This document shows, piece after piece, positions 5,655 to 5,756 of a DNA stretch of 5,756 bases; the first letter of the stretch is position 1; each line of letters begins with the position of its first letter. The notes under the pieces are model-generated. The model saw only the letters and a list, made by a program, of their open reading frames with translations. It was not told where the DNA came from and did no database searches. This stretch comes from Candidatus Heimdallarchaeota archaeon (GTDB lineage: Archaea; Asgardarchaeota; Heimdallarchaeia; JABLTI01), in NCBI GenBank assembly GCA_023128635.1, contig JAGMDP010000147.1:1-5756 (forward strand), in the 5' to 3' direction. A program made the translations under genes and the position numbers.

Positions 5655-5756
5655 TTATCTTTTCCTTTCTTTCCTTGAATGTCCCAAATTTAAATAATCC
5701 ACAACGGGACCTGTACGAGTTCGAGTAACTCCAACATCTCCAGGATAAATATCTCG
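5655..5756 (-). CDS. C-terminal end of an unrecognised protein, cut by the window edge
   Basis: On the minus strand the frame is open from the right edge through 33 codons to TAA at 5657-5655. The peptide contains IYPGDVGV, TRTRTGPVVDYL and a strongly basic end, HSRKERKR. The balanced composition, the following T8 tract and the lack of a competing frame make it the likely C-terminus of a real protein. The PGDV and TRTGPVVD segments look like part of a compact beta-rich domain, but I do not recognise the family from 33 residues. It is upstream of the methyltransferase gene on the same strand, separated by 66 nt. Confidence 0.55.
   Translation of the reverse strand, partial: RDIYPGDVGVTRTRTGPVVDYLNLGHSRKERKR

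Noticed and set aside
1..5756. CRISPR array, tRNA, rRNA, insertion sequence or phage genes
   Set aside because: No regularly spaced repeats, cloverleaf-like segments, transposase or phage motifs were found in either strand by reading.

Overview
The window most likely comes from an Asgard-type archaeon. The DNA is AT-rich, promoters look archaeal (TATA-like boxes close to start codons, poly-T stops), and the central gene encodes a Rab/Ras-family small GTPase that ends in an archaeal-style zinc ribbon. Eukaryote-like small GTPases of this kind, fused to prokaryotic domains, are characteristic of Asgard genomes. A DUF362-ferredoxin protein and a biotin-synthase-like radical SAM enzyme, both common in archaea, fit this picture. 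The exact lineage cannot be read from the window.

Layout, left to right. Positions 1-170 (minus) hold the first 56 codons of an unrecognised gene that runs off the left edge. A 119-nt divergent intergenic region separates it from a complete radical SAM gene (290-1225, plus). That gene converges, with only 18 nt between stops, on a long coiled-coil protein gene (1244-2071, minus; a GTG start is preferred over an upstream TTG). A 231-nt divergent region (2072-2302) follows. It carries two overlapping inverted repeats and separates the coiled-coil gene from the small GTPase gene (2303-3613, plus). Next comes a DUF362 protein with two [4Fe-4S] motifs and a C-terminal membrane anchor (3691-4893, plus). 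It converges, with 5 nt between stops, on a class I SAM-dependent methyltransferase gene (4899-5588, minus). The last 102 nt encode the C-terminus of a further unrecognised minus-strand protein (5655-5756), followed by a T8 tract.

How the genes may work together: most appear to be single transcription units, because strands alternate and each gap has its own promoter-like signals. The most suggestive pairing is the GTPase with its divergent neighbour, a roughly 275-residue protein that is mostly coiled coil. A shared, palindrome-rich promoter region makes co-regulation possible, and coiled-coil proteins are classic effectors or tethers of Rab-type GTPases in eukaryotes; the functional link here is inference. 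The radical SAM, DUF362-ferredoxin and methyltransferase genes give no clear common pathway. No tRNA, rRNA, CRISPR array or insertion sequence was seen, and no stretch over 300 nt lacks a gene.
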